A DNA stretch of 37,298 bases. It comes from a virus. Both the position numbers and the translations under genes were made by a program. The stretch is from positions 1 to 37,298 of the IMG/VR virus record IMGVR_UViG_3300006104_000742; one strand, written 5' to 3'. The notes below the pieces were generated by a model, which worked only from the letters and a program-made list of their open reading frames with translations, was not told where the DNA came from and searched no databases. Of the stretch, positions 16,718 through 24,564 are shown piece by piece (within the stretch, counting starts at the first letter, position 1; every line of letters starts with the position of its first letter).

Positions 16718-16734
16718 CTATCCAAGGAACAATT

Positions 16735-18318
16735 ATGACAATAAAATGCGAAATATGTAATAAAGAATTTGATAAACAAATAACAAACAGTCATTTAAAA
16801 ACTCATAATATGACTACAACTGAATATAAATTGAAATATGGGAATGAAAGTCTTTCATCTAAAGAATATCGCCAAGAATTGTCATATAAAACACAAGGAG
16901 AAAATAATCCAAATTTTGGAAATAATTGGTCTCCAGAACAAAAAAATGATTTGAGCAATAAAAATAAAGGAAAACAAGCATGGAACAAAGGAATGCCGGC
17001 AACAGATAAACAAAAAGAAAATCAAAGAAAAACAATGTTAGAAAAATATGAAAATGGTTATGAAAATTGGAATAAAGGAAAAAAATTATCTGTAGTGACT
17101 AAAGATAAAATTGCAATGTCAATTAAAGAATATGCCAGTGAACATAAAGATGAATTAACAGTAAGAGCATATAAAGCAATCGAAACAAAAAAAGAAAATA
17201 ATATTGATTTGGCTTTTTTTAGAGGAAAAAATCATAATAATACTACACTAAATTTGATGTCTCAAAAATCAAAAGAATACTGGAAAGAAAAAAACAAAAA
17301 TAAATACAATAATTATAAAGAAAAAATATATAATTTGGGTTTTGATTTATTATCAGAAAACTTAAATGGAAAAATAAAAATAAAATGTCATTGTTGTGGT
17401 AGTGAATTTGAAAGAAATCTTCAAGTATTTTTCGACTCAAAATATCATGGTTATATTTGTAAAACTTGTCATCCAATAAATATTCCGGAAACAGAAATAA
17501 GTGAATTTTTAAAATCATTGGATATTAAATTTGAACAAAATAACAAATCATTAATTCCGCCAAAAGAAATTGACTTTTTTTTACCTGATTACAATTTGGC
17601 AATAGAATATTGTGGTCTATATTGGCATTCTGAATTAGTTGGTAAAAATAAAAATTATCATCTTGACAAATATAAATTATGTCAAGAAAAAAATATTCGT
17701 CTCATAACAATTTTTGAAGATGAATGGGTTTTCAATAAAGAAATATGTAAAAATAGACTCAAACATATAATAGGTCTTAGTCAAAAAAAAATATATGCAA
17801 GAAAATGTATTATAAAAGAAATATCAATAACAGAAACAAAAGAATTTATAAATCAACACCATTTACAAGGATATAACAATTCAAAAATCAAAATAGGATT
17901 ATTCTATAATGAAATGCTTGTTGGTTGTATGACATTCTCAAAAATGTCAATATCAAAAGGCGGAAAACCCACATTAAACGAATGGGAATTGTCTCGTTTT
18001 TGTGAATCTATAAGAATTGTTGGCGGTGCAAGTAAATTATTAAATTATTTTGTAAAAACATACAAACCAAAATCTATTATTAGTTATGCAGATAAAAGAT
18101 GGAGTAATGGAAATTTATATAAATCAATAGGTTTTGAACAATTAAATGATACCCCACCAAATTATTGGTATATCAATCTTCAAAAAAGAATTCATAGATT
18201 TGTTTTAAGAAAAAAATCAGAAGAATCAAAAGAAAAAACAGAATGGGAATTAAGACAAGAAGAAGGATGGAATAGAATTTGGGATTGTGGTAGTATGAAA
18301 TTTATAATGATTGTATAA
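16735..18318 (+). CDS. Free-standing homing endonuclease (Vsr/PD-(D/E)XK-like)
   Basis: 527 residues. Order: an N-terminal C2H2-like finger (C5, C8, H20, H24), a NUMOD3-like stretch (NPNFGNNW...NKGKQAWNKG), a second zinc-ribbon (CHCCGSEF...CKTCH), a nuclease core at about 277-302 (KEIDFFLPDYNLAIEYCG then LYWHSE), IFEDEW, and a C-terminal domain (QHHLQGY...GLFYNEMLVGCMTF...VGGASKLLNYF...SYADKRWSNGNLY) that looks like an acyltransferase-type fold. Such enzymes cut intronless alleles and spread themselves and neighbouring DNA. The C-terminal half is shared with the minus-strand gene at 20288-21937. It is inserted between sheath and tube genes. The ATG follows CCAAGGAACAATT. Confidence 0.88.
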   Translation: MTIKCEICNKEFDKQITNSHLKTHNMTTTEYKLKYGNESLSSKEYRQELSYKTQGENNPNFGNNWSPEQKNDLSNKNKGKQAWNKGMPATDKQKENQRKTMLEKYENGYENWNKGKKLSVVTKDKIAMSIKEYASEHKDELTVRAYKAIETKKENNIDLAFFRGKNHNNTTLNLMSQKSKEYWKEKNKNKYNNYKEKIYNLGFDLLSENLNGKIKIKCHCCGSEFERNLQVFFDSKYHGYICKTCHPINIPETEISEFLKSLDIKFEQNNKSLIPPKEIDFFLPDYNLAIEYCGLYWHSELVGKNKNYHLDKYKLCQEKNIRLITIFEDEWVFNKEICKNRLKHIIGLSQKKIYARKCIIKEISITETKEFINQHHLQGYNNSKIKIGLFYNEMLVGCMTFSKMSISKGGKPTLNEWELSRFCESIRIVGGASKLLNYFVKTYKPKSIISYADKRWSNGNLYKSIGFEQLNDTPPNYWYINLQKRIHRFVLRKKSEESKEKTEWELRQEEGWNRIWDCGSMKFIMIV

Positions 18319-18321
18319 ATA
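18314..18321 (+). promoter_or_regulatory. Late-type promoter box at the end of the endonuclease gene
   Basis: TATAAATA overlaps the endonuclease stop codon and could drive late transcription of the RNA and dda downstream. Confidence 0.4.
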
Positions 18322-18411
18322 TATCATATTAATAACACAATTAAATATATATGGAAATGTAAAACGTTCCAGCTTTTCCAACATCGCCATTCCTTGATCA
18401 ATAATTTAATT

Positions 18412-18441
18412 TTGACATCATAGTAATGAGTATAATATTAT
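18412..18441 (+). promoter_or_regulatory. Host-type promoter of the structured RNA / dda unit
   Basis: TTGACA (18412-18417) and TATTAT (18436-18441) are spaced by 18 bases; an alternative TATAAT at 18431 is spaced by 13, too short. The box is followed directly by the structured RNA. Confidence 0.5.
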
Positions 18442-18474
18442 TACTATATTACAAAGGAAATCCTGAACTCATAA

Positions 18475-18772
18475 GCAATATACTGGTGACTGAGATATTA
18501 TGCCAAAATGTAAGGGTAGTTTTGTCATGGCTGACAAAAGTATATTGTATCTGAGGATATACTCAGTAATGTAATGTGGTTAACCCTGAGAAGTTAATCG
18601 TGTTCAAATATGGGAAACCATAACCGATAAATTATTGATGGCTAAGAGATTGAACACGGCCAACGCCTACAATGAGCTAGGTTTTTAATAGTTATATGTA
18701 ACACACAACATATAATGAAGTATCAAGGGTCTCCTTCGGGATGACAAGTTGTGACTTGCAATAATTTATCGG
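18475..18772 (+). ncRNA. Large pseudoknotted RNA of unknown class upstream of dda
   Basis: About 300 bases without an ORF hold at least nine helices. H3: CAATATACT 18476-18484 with 18539-18547, closing on hairpin H4 TTTTGTCA/TGACAAAA (18520-18539). H5: CTGAG/CTCAG (18551-18566). H6: TTAAC/GTTAA (18580-18597). H2: CGTGTTCAA 18599-18607 with 18650-18658, enclosing a GAAA-tetraloop hairpin (18609-18622). H8: TTATATGT/ACATATAA (18692-18715). H10: a C(UUCG)G hairpin (18729-18745). H11: CAAGT/ACTTG (18745-18758). H1 is a perfect 14-bp pairing, 18624-18637 with 18759-18772, whose 5' strand sits inside the H2 loop, forming a pseudoknot. Stable tetraloops and end-to-end helices argue for a real RNA. 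The classical group I core sequences were not found. It may be a ribozyme, a riboregulator or the leader of dda. Confidence 0.75.
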
Positions 18773-18800
18773 AAGATCGAATAATAATTGAAAGATAAAA

Positions 18801-19952
18801 ATGAATCCTACTGAATTACAAACAAAAGCTATAAAAGCAATATCAACATGGTTCAAAACCAGTAAAAAACAATACTTTAAATTGTTCGGATATGCAGGAA
18901 CAGGAAAATCTACGATAATTAAATATATTATCGATGAGTGTGGACTAGACCAGTATAATAGTCAAAATGTTCTCTATGCTTCATATACCGGAAAATCATG
19001 TGATGTTATGCGAAAAAAAGGTCTGGTAAACGTATCAACAATTCATTCGTTGATATACACACCATCAGTTGATGAAAAAACAGGAATAGTAAAATTTATT
19101 CTTAATAGAGCCAGTCCGCTTAAACAAACAAAATTACTCGTTCTTGATGAAGTTTCTATGGTCAATGAAGATTTGGCTCTTGATCTTCTTTCGTTTGGAA
19201 TTAAAATACTTGTCCTTGGTGATCCAGGACAATTACCACCAATATCGGGTGAAGGTTTCTTCACTACAGGAGAACCAGATTTCTTCCTCGATGAAGTTCA
19301 TAGACAAGCCCTAGAAAGCCCCATAATAGCCTTAGCAACAATGATTCGTGAAGGTGGTGGAATACCAGAAGATGGAAACTATGATGGTGTTCTTAATATT
19401 CAACACTTCAATAACTATGATTTTGAAAGCCTATTTGACTATGATCAAATAATAACAGGAATGAATAAAACAAGACGTGTAATCAATAATGTGTTTAAAG
19501 AACATTATAATTTAACAACATATCCAGATAAAAAAGACCTTAAACTTATTATTCTCAAAAATAATAAAGACTTCGGAATATTCAACGGAATGATGGTTAA
19601 ATCATTAACCGGAATAAAAGGTCTAACAGATAAAAAAATGCGTTTCACACAGTCCATAATAACAGATTCTGGTGTAAAATTAAAAGATGTGGATTTCTCT
19701 ACTGTGCCTTATGATGAGTATAATCAAAAAATAGATATGACACCTAGAGTAAATAAATTAACAAATAAATTGATTTCCGCTGATTATGGATACTGCATAA
19801 GCGTCCATAAATCTCAAGGCGACCAATATGATTCGCTTCTGTTCCTCGATGATGGCTTGTTCATGTGGGATGCCCCCTTGAGAAAGAAATTATTATATAC
19901 AGCAGTAACTAGAGCAGTTGAGAAATTAACTTTTATTAAAGGTGTTGGATAA
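18801..19952 (+). CDS. dda: Dda-like SF1 DNA helicase
   Basis: 383 residues; T4 Dda has 439. Walker A GYAGTGKS is at 30-37, Walker B LVLDEVSM at about 113-120, motif III GDPGQLPP at 140-147, motif V-like SVHKSQGDQYDSL near 336-348 and motif VI LLYTAVTRA near 369-377. Dda is a 5'-3' helicase of the RecD/Pif1 group, used in replication start and in displacing proteins from DNA. In T4 it is an early gene far from tail genes; here it lies between sheath and tube genes with endonuclease genes on both sides. It follows the structured RNA and has only a weak ribosome site (GAAAGAT), so the RNA may control translation. Confidence 0.9.
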   Translation: MNPTELQTKAIKAISTWFKTSKKQYFKLFGYAGTGKSTIIKYIIDECGLDQYNSQNVLYASYTGKSCDVMRKKGLVNVSTIHSLIYTPSVDEKTGIVKFILNRASPLKQTKLLVLDEVSMVNEDLALDLLSFGIKILVLGDPGQLPPISGEGFFTTGEPDFFLDEVHRQALESPIIALATMIREGGGIPEDGNYDGVLNIQHFNNYDFESLFDYDQIITGMNKTRRVINNVFKEHYNLTTYPDKKDLKLIILKNNKDFGIFNGMMVKSLTGIKGLTDKKMRFTQSIITDSGVKLKDVDFSTVPYDEYNQKIDMTPRVNKLTNKLISADYGYCISVHKSQGDQYDSLLFLDDGLFMWDAPLRKKLLYTAVTRAVEKLTFIKGVG

Positions 19953-20291
19953 TTATTTAGTTGAGTCACCAAATATATCCTTGAATTTACCAAGTAGTGT
20001 TATAGTCCAACCCTTGTATATCTTATTGTCTTTACAATAATTTAATAAACTACCACGATTTAATTTAAATACTTCGCAGAATTTATCTAAAGCACTAGTC
20101 TTTATAAAATAATCTTTACCTTCAGGTGATGTGATTTTATATACAAGTTCTTTAGATAATCGCATGTTTGCTTTTGTTTTTTCCGATATGGTTTTCCCTA
20201 TATTTCCTTGTCTTATTTTTTCGATGTGTTCTGAAGATTTTTTCTTTCCTGACATCGTTTTGCTTATTTTATTTTTAGTTTCCTCGTTCAT
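19953..20291 (-). CDS. NUMOD-type DNA-binding protein, companion of the endonuclease
   Basis: 112 residues. The N-terminus (NEETKNKISKTMSGKKKSSEHIEKIRQGNIGKTIS) is made of NUMOD3-like repeats, and the rest (VYKITSPEGKDYFIKTSALDKFCEVFKLNRGSLLNYC) resembles a NUMOD1/helix-turn-helix element. These are the DNA-recognition modules of GIY-YIG and HNH homing endonucleases, but no nuclease domain is present. Its start overlaps the endonuclease stop (ATGA, 20288-20291), so the two are co-translated. It abuts dda without a gap. It may be a detached specificity subunit or a remnant of another endonuclease. Confidence 0.75.
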   Translation of the reverse strand: MNEETKNKISKTMSGKKKSSEHIEKIRQGNIGKTISEKTKANMRLSKELVYKITSPEGKDYFIKTSALDKFCEVFKLNRGSLLNYCKDNKIYKGWTITLLGKFKDIFGDSTK

Positions 20292-21937
20292 TTTACTACT
20301 ATCAATTTAAATCTTAATTTTCCACAATCATATATACGACCTAGCCCCATTTTTTTTGTTATTTCTGTTTCTGTTTCTGAGACGTCAACATCTTTTAATT
20401 TTGATTTTCTAAAATTATATTTGTGTAATCTTCTATTTCCTTTTACATAAGAATAATCTGGTGGTACTACACCATCATCTTCAAAACCAAGGGTTTTATA
20501 TAAATTTCCATCACTCCATCTTAAATCTGCATATGTTATAATTAAATCAACAATATTATTTTTTATAAAATAATTAAGTAATTTAGATGCACCGCCAATA
20601 ACTGATGCTCCATTTGTAGCAAAACGGACTAAATCAAAAATATCATTATAACCAATATGTCTTTTATATGCTTCTTTTATTTTATTAAATGACATAATAG
20701 CTACAATTTCGTTATTATATTTTAATCCATAAGTTATTGATGTATTACTACTATTTTGTTGCAAATGATGTTGTTTTATGAATGCATAATATTCTTTATT
20801 TGATATTTGTATAATTTCACATTTTCTTGCATAAATTATATTTGTGTTTTGTTTTAAAATATGTTTAATAACTGATTTACAAGTATCTTGATTATTTAAC
20901 CATTCATCTTCAAATATTGTAAGAAGACGTATTCCCTTTTCATTACATGATTTGAGTTTATTTGCATGATAATTTTTATCTGCAATATTAACATCTGAAT
21001 GCCAATAAAGCCCACAATACTCTATTGCCAAGTTATATTCAGGTAAAAATATGTCTAATTCCTGTGGGGATATTTCAAAACGATCATTTATTTTTATTTC
21101 TGTATCAACTATAGATTTTATATAATCGATTATTTGTTGATGACCATATGATATAACATGATTTGTTATATGAATGTTGTTAATTTTAAATATTCTATAT
21201 AAAGTTGATGGATGTACCTCTAGTTCATCTGCTATCTGTGATAAACTTTTTATTTTACTTTCGTTTTCAAGCCATACTTGGTCGTTCATCTTTTTAAAAC
21301 TATCAGGTTTGATATGTATTTGATTTTGATGTTCCACCCCATATTTTTTCATATAATTTTGTTTTTTCAGTAATAATATTTTCTCATCATTGGATGGATT
21401 CATAAAACCAGTTAATTCAAAATATGATTTTCTTGCAATATGCATTGACGTTTCCTGACCATATTTTTCTAAATTGGTTTTCTTTATTTTATCTTTGATT
21501 TTTTCTGATGCAAAAACATTTTCAGAACCATATCTTTCAAGATTTGTTTTTTTTATTTTTTCTTGAATTTCTTGATTGAGTAGATGTGTTTCTACCCCGT
21601 AAATTTGTAAACAAGTCGCTTTCGTTTTTTCTTTGACGCCATCATTTTTAGAGGCAACATCAAATCCATAACGTTCAATATTTGTTTCTTTTCTTTTGTT
21701 TTTAATATCTATATTTTGTTGCGTCCATTCACAACCATATTTTTCAAGATTCGTTTTTTTTTGTTTTTGTTTTGTACTTTCTAATTGTGCTGTGCTTACT
21801 ACTCCAAATCTTGCAAGATTTTTCTGTCTCATCATTAATTTAAAACCTTCGCATTTATCTTTAATTTTGCTACAACATTGTTTACCATTTTTAAAAATAA
21901 AATTAGCTTCTTTTCCACACCCGTAATCACATAACAT
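20288..21937 (-). CDS. Free-standing homing endonuclease with N-terminal repeat array
   Basis: 549 residues. An N-terminal cysteine cluster (CDYGCGKEANF...CCSKIKDKC) is followed by about six copies of a 30-40-residue repeat built on K-K-T-N-L-E-[KR]-Y-G, then a helix-turn-helix (SLSQIADELEVHPSTLYRIFK, about 214-234). The nuclease core is at about 292-315 (QELDIFLPEYNLAIEYCG then LYWHSD), followed by IFEDEW and the C-terminal domain shared with the gene at 16735 (QHHLQ...VGGASKLLNYF...TYADLRWSDGNLYK). The repeats probably read DNA sequence in tandem. AAAAGGAAAAATT precedes the ATG at 21937. It is oriented opposite to its paralogue, so the pair brackets dda and the RNA. Confidence 0.88.
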   Translation of the reverse strand: MLCDYGCGKEANFIFKNGKQCCSKIKDKCEGFKLMMRQKNLARFGVVSTAQLESTKQKQKKTNLEKYGCEWTQQNIDIKNKRKETNIERYGFDVASKNDGVKEKTKATCLQIYGVETHLLNQEIQEKIKKTNLERYGSENVFASEKIKDKIKKTNLEKYGQETSMHIARKSYFELTGFMNPSNDEKILLLKKQNYMKKYGVEHQNQIHIKPDSFKKMNDQVWLENESKIKSLSQIADELEVHPSTLYRIFKINNIHITNHVISYGHQQIIDYIKSIVDTEIKINDRFEISPQELDIFLPEYNLAIEYCGLYWHSDVNIADKNYHANKLKSCNEKGIRLLTIFEDEWLNNQDTCKSVIKHILKQNTNIIYARKCEIIQISNKEYYAFIKQHHLQQNSSNTSITYGLKYNNEIVAIMSFNKIKEAYKRHIGYNDIFDLVRFATNGASVIGGASKLLNYFIKNNIVDLIITYADLRWSDGNLYKTLGFEDDGVVPPDYSYVKGNRRLHKYNFRKSKLKDVDVSETETEITKKMGLGRIYDCGKLRFKLIVVK

Positions 21938-22001
21938 AATTTTTCCTTTTATTTTAAATATATCATATAACTTATGTATTGTCCATATTTATTTATTATT
22001 T

Positions 22002-22037
22002 AAAATTATTTTCTAAATAATATTAGGAAATAATTTT
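22002..22037 (+). promoter_or_regulatory. Leader hairpin of the tail tube gene
   Basis: A 15-bp inverted repeat (AAAATTATTTTCTAA 22002-22016 with TTAGGAAATAATTTT 22023-22037, one G-T, six-base loop) lies just before the ribosome site AAAGGAG. Sixteen bases at its left edge (ATTATTTAAAATTATT) also occur at the hairpin before the dNMP kinase gene. Confidence 0.5.
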
Positions 22038-22057
22038 TAATTTTAAAGGAGAGTATC

Positions 22058-22648
22058 TTGGTAGAAACATTGTCAAAATTTGGTGTTCCCCTTGGTGGAA
22101 ACACAGGCCGCGGAGGAATTTTGCAGCCCAAATTTCAATATAGATGGCGTGTAAGAGTTGTAAATTTTGGTCCTTTAACAACAGGTTTAGACATTTCGAA
22201 CAACGCTATTAAAGTTGGTCGTCCTGGTATTAAATACAAGGAAGCATCGGTACATTCATATAACAGTATTGCATATTTTGCTGGTAAGCATGAATGGGAT
22301 ACTATTGAATTGGAAGTACGTGATGACGTAACTAATGCTGTATCAACATTAGTTGGTTATCAATTACAGAAACAAATGAATCATTTTGAACAAACTGCAT
22401 TTGAAGCTGGTGTAAATTATAAATTTACAACAATCATCGAAGTAATGGATGGCGGTAACGATGCTGTTCTTGAAACTTGGACACTTGAAGGCTGTTGGTT
22501 AACTGATATTACTTATGGTGAATTAGATTATTCACAAGCTGATAGCACATTAACTATCAAAATGACAATAAGATATGACAATGCTACAATGAGCAATGGA
22601 ATATTCCCAACATCACCATCATTCTTACCGGGTGTAAAAATTGGTTAA
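22058..22648 (+). CDS. 19: Tail tube protein (gp19-like)
   Basis: 196 residues, as expected for gp19-type tube proteins. Recognisable segments are YRWRVRVVNFGPL, VGRPGIKYKEASVHSYNS, YFAGKHEWDTIELEVRDDVTNAVSTLV and TLEGCWLTDITYGELDYS. The protein polymerises into the inner tail tube inside the sheath. The start is a TTG at 22058, supported by AAAGGAG six bases upstream and by the absence of a better ATG. In T4 this gene follows the sheath gene directly; here 5.4 kb of accessory DNA separates them. Confidence 0.92.
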   Translation: MVETLSKFGVPLGGNTGRGGILQPKFQYRWRVRVVNFGPLTTGLDISNNAIKVGRPGIKYKEASVHSYNSIAYFAGKHEWDTIELEVRDDVTNAVSTLVGYQLQKQMNHFEQTAFEAGVNYKFTTIIEVMDGGNDAVLETWTLEGCWLTDITYGELDYSQADSTLTIKMTIRYDNATMSNGIFPTSPSFLPGVKIG

Positions 22649-22650
22649 TA

Positions 22651-22676
22651 AAAAAGGAGGCGAAAGCCTCCTTTTT
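22651..22676 (+). terminator. Terminator after the tail tube gene
   Basis: AAAAAGGAGGC-GAAA-GCCTCCTTTTT starts two bases after the tube stop codon. It is symmetrical and may work in both directions. Confidence 0.88.
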
Positions 22677-22700
22677 CTCTTCTCACAATCATAGTAGCTT

Positions 22701-22720
22701 AAAAAAATACCCGCTAGGGT
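22701..22720 (-). terminator. Short minus-strand terminator
   Basis: On the minus strand ACCC-TAGC-GGGT is followed by A and T7. The stem is short (4 bp) but GC-rich with a clean U tract, and closes the mini-unit that starts at the promoter at 22861-22888. Confidence 0.45.
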
Positions 22721-22854
22721 CGATCTCTTGAGTGTATCATTTTATTCTCCACTACACAGTATTAATCCTTATTCATCAAATTAAAAGTGTTTTTTATTTG
22801 GGGCCATCTCTTGAATTATTCATTTTGCTTTCCAATCACTTACTGCGTTTCAAT
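22714..22854 (-). ncRNA. Minus-strand small transcript with two ATG-centred repeats
   Basis: Downstream of a minus-strand promoter are two similar segments of about 35 bases sharing TGGA...AAAATGA...TCAAGAGAT...CCC. Each could encode a tiny peptide: MNNSRDGPK (22794-22823) and MIHSRDRP (22714-22740), each with a purine-rich GGA upstream. The unit (about 150 bases to the T7 run) is too short for a normal gene. It may be a regulatory RNA carrying two mock translation-start sites, or two micro-ORFs. Confidence 0.45.
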
Positions 22855-22860
22855 AAGACT

Positions 22861-22888
22861 ACTATATCTCATCTGCGATAATTGTCAA
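22861..22888 (-). promoter_or_regulatory. Minus-strand host-type promoter
   Basis: On the minus strand TTGACA (22883-22888) and TATAGT (22861-22866), spacing 16, the same layout as the early promoters elsewhere in the window. It points away from the tube-like gene into a 314-base gap. Confidence 0.6.
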
Positions 22889-22923
22889 TCTGTAATTTCA
22901 TTAAATATGGATTTAATTTAATT

Positions 22924-22931
22924 GATAAATA
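22924..22931 (+). promoter_or_regulatory. Late promoter box before the tube-like gene
   Basis: GATAAATA lies 31 bases before the ATG and forms the left half of a palindrome (TGATAAAT-A-ATTTATCA, 22923-22939). AAGAAGGA precedes the ATG. Confidence 0.5.
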
Positions 22932-22962
22932 ATTTATCAGGAATTAAGAAGGATTTAATAAA

Positions 22963-24528
22963 ATGCCATTGGGTTTTGATTTAAGCAGCGTAACAAATTT
23001 GTTAAATATGGGATCTTTAAATGGTCAGCGACCGACAGCTGGAATACATGGACAGTCAGATGGTGCTGGAAGTAAAGTTGATCGTTTAGGTAGACCTATG
23101 TCAGTAAGGGGATCAAAAACTGCGATTAACAATTTTGGTCTTGATCACTGGAATATGGATACTCGCCCAAATCCAAAATTTTTATATTATGTTCAGTTTA
23201 TAAGATCGAATTCTGTGGGTCAGACTCAGCAGTCAAACACGCAAAAAAATGGTAATACGAATACAGTTACAACAGCTGGGACTAAATTAAAATGGGAAGA
23301 CACTCTTGGTTTTATGGTCAAAAAAGTATCTAGACCTGGTATAAACTTCACACATGAAACATTAAATCAATATAATAAACAAAGGCTTGTTCAAACAAAA
23401 AAAGAATACACTGAAGTAGATATGACCTTTCATGATACAAGAGATATGAGGGTGAGAACAATGTTTGAAGAATATTATAAATGGTATTATGGTGATGCTC
23501 ATAAAACTGTTCCGACTGCATGGTCAGATGATAAAACATCTAATTCTTTTTTAAGTGATAATGAGGGTTGGGGCTATCATTTTAATTCATCTAATTCGCC
23601 AAATACCGCTCCATTTTTTAGTCACATTATAATATACCAGTTTTTAAATCAAAATAAATATGTAACTACTACTTTAGTAAATCCTCTTATAATAAATTAC
23701 CTACCAGACGAAATGGATTATTCAGCAGATACTGATACGCAGGAAATCACCATTAAATTTGCATACGAAGGTTTAATTATTAATTCTGCTGAGCATGTTG
23801 ATAATGGACAGCTTATGGCCCAGACTAATCTCAATCACGCTGATTATTACGAGCCTTATAACGGACCTATAGGGCAAAATTCTTTGGCGAATGCATGGAC
23901 ACCATTGAGAAAACCGGCATCTCCTGATATTTTAGGTAATTTATTTAAAGATACAATATCAGCAATTGCCACTGGCAATACAAAACATCTGGGAAATGTT
24001 TTGAAAACATCAGTTTTAGGATCACTTGGAGGATTCTCTTTTGGTGGGACCAATGGCGGCAATAATGTTGCATCATCATTATTAACAAGTGGAACGAATT
24101 CTGCTATTTCTGGAAGTTTTGGGGGTTTGTCCGGGGGATTACTGCAAGGAGGCTTAGGTCTTGGGACCAACGCAGGATTGTCTACATCACAGGGAGGCAA
24201 TAATGTTTCTAGTGTATCAGCGGGTTCTTTAGCTGGTGTAGTTGGGCTTGGTTTAGTTGGTGGTGTTATCAGTGGACAGGGATTATCTATGGGTCCACTG
24301 GGCAATGCTGTAGGACTTGGTAATGTTGGGGCTGGATTTAATAATTCTGATCCAAACGCGCAACTTGGTGTTAATACCGGAAAAAGTAGTAATAATAATT
24401 CGACATTACTGCAGCAAAATTTTAATAATTCATCTGGAACAACAGGTTTCGGAGGAATACCTCCTGCAAAACCCATTTATGATAATAATGGGAATGTTAT
24501 TGGTAATATAAGAACAATCCAAATTTAA
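22963..24528 (+). CDS. Tail tube-like / tube-initiator-like structural protein
   Basis: 521 residues. The N-terminal ~300 residues show tube-fold features: PKFLYYVQFIRSN, VKKVSRPGINFTHETLNQYNKQ, EYTEVDMTFHDTRDMRVRTMFEEYYKWYYGD and LPDEMDYSADTDTQEITIKFAYEGL, parallel to gp19 (VGRPGIKYKEA..., TIELEVRDDV). The C-terminal ~200 residues are glycine/serine/asparagine-rich and low complexity. Position after gp19 and the tube-like fold suggest a baseplate tube initiator (gp54-like) or related tail protein; the exact role is inferred. Confidence 0.68.
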   Translation: MPLGFDLSSVTNLLNMGSLNGQRPTAGIHGQSDGAGSKVDRLGRPMSVRGSKTAINNFGLDHWNMDTRPNPKFLYYVQFIRSNSVGQTQQSNTQKNGNTNTVTTAGTKLKWEDTLGFMVKKVSRPGINFTHETLNQYNKQRLVQTKKEYTEVDMTFHDTRDMRVRTMFEEYYKWYYGDAHKTVPTAWSDDKTSNSFLSDNEGWGYHFNSSNSPNTAPFFSHIIIYQFLNQNKYVTTTLVNPLIINYLPDEMDYSADTDTQEITIKFAYEGLIINSAEHVDNGQLMAQTNLNHADYYEPYNGPIGQNSLANAWTPLRKPASPDILGNLFKDTISAIATGNTKHLGNVLKTSVLGSLGGFSFGGTNGGNNVASSLLTSGTNSAISGSFGGLSGGLLQGGLGLGTNAGLSTSQGGNNVSSVSAGSLAGVVGLGLVGGVISGQGLSMGPLGNAVGLGNVGAGFNNSDPNAQLGVNTGKSSNNNSTLLQQNFNNSSGTTGFGGIPPAKPIYDNNGNVIGNIRTIQI

Positions 24529-24529
24529 A

Positions 24530-24537
24530 TATAAATA
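24530..24537 (+). promoter_or_regulatory. Late promoter before gp4
   Basis: Exact TATAAATA two bases after the upstream stop and 27 bases before the gp4 ATG. Confidence 0.75.
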
Positions 24538-24564
24538 GCAGGTAACATCAAAATATGGAGAATA

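Noticed and set aside
18412-18800. Group I or group II intron
   Set aside because: A P3/P7-like crossing of helices is present, but the crossing helix is 14 bp, the P/Q/R/S core sequences are absent, no domain V hairpin is seen and no interrupted gene flanks the element.
22677-22960. tRNA gene in the gap after the tube gene
   Set aside because: No cloverleaf or T-loop GTTCRA sequence; the repeats are better explained by the minus-strand mini-unit.
23856-24476. 206-aa minus-strand ORF rich in Pro and Leu
   Set aside because: It is the antisense shadow of the glycine-rich tail of the tube-like protein and has no ribosome site or recognisable domain.
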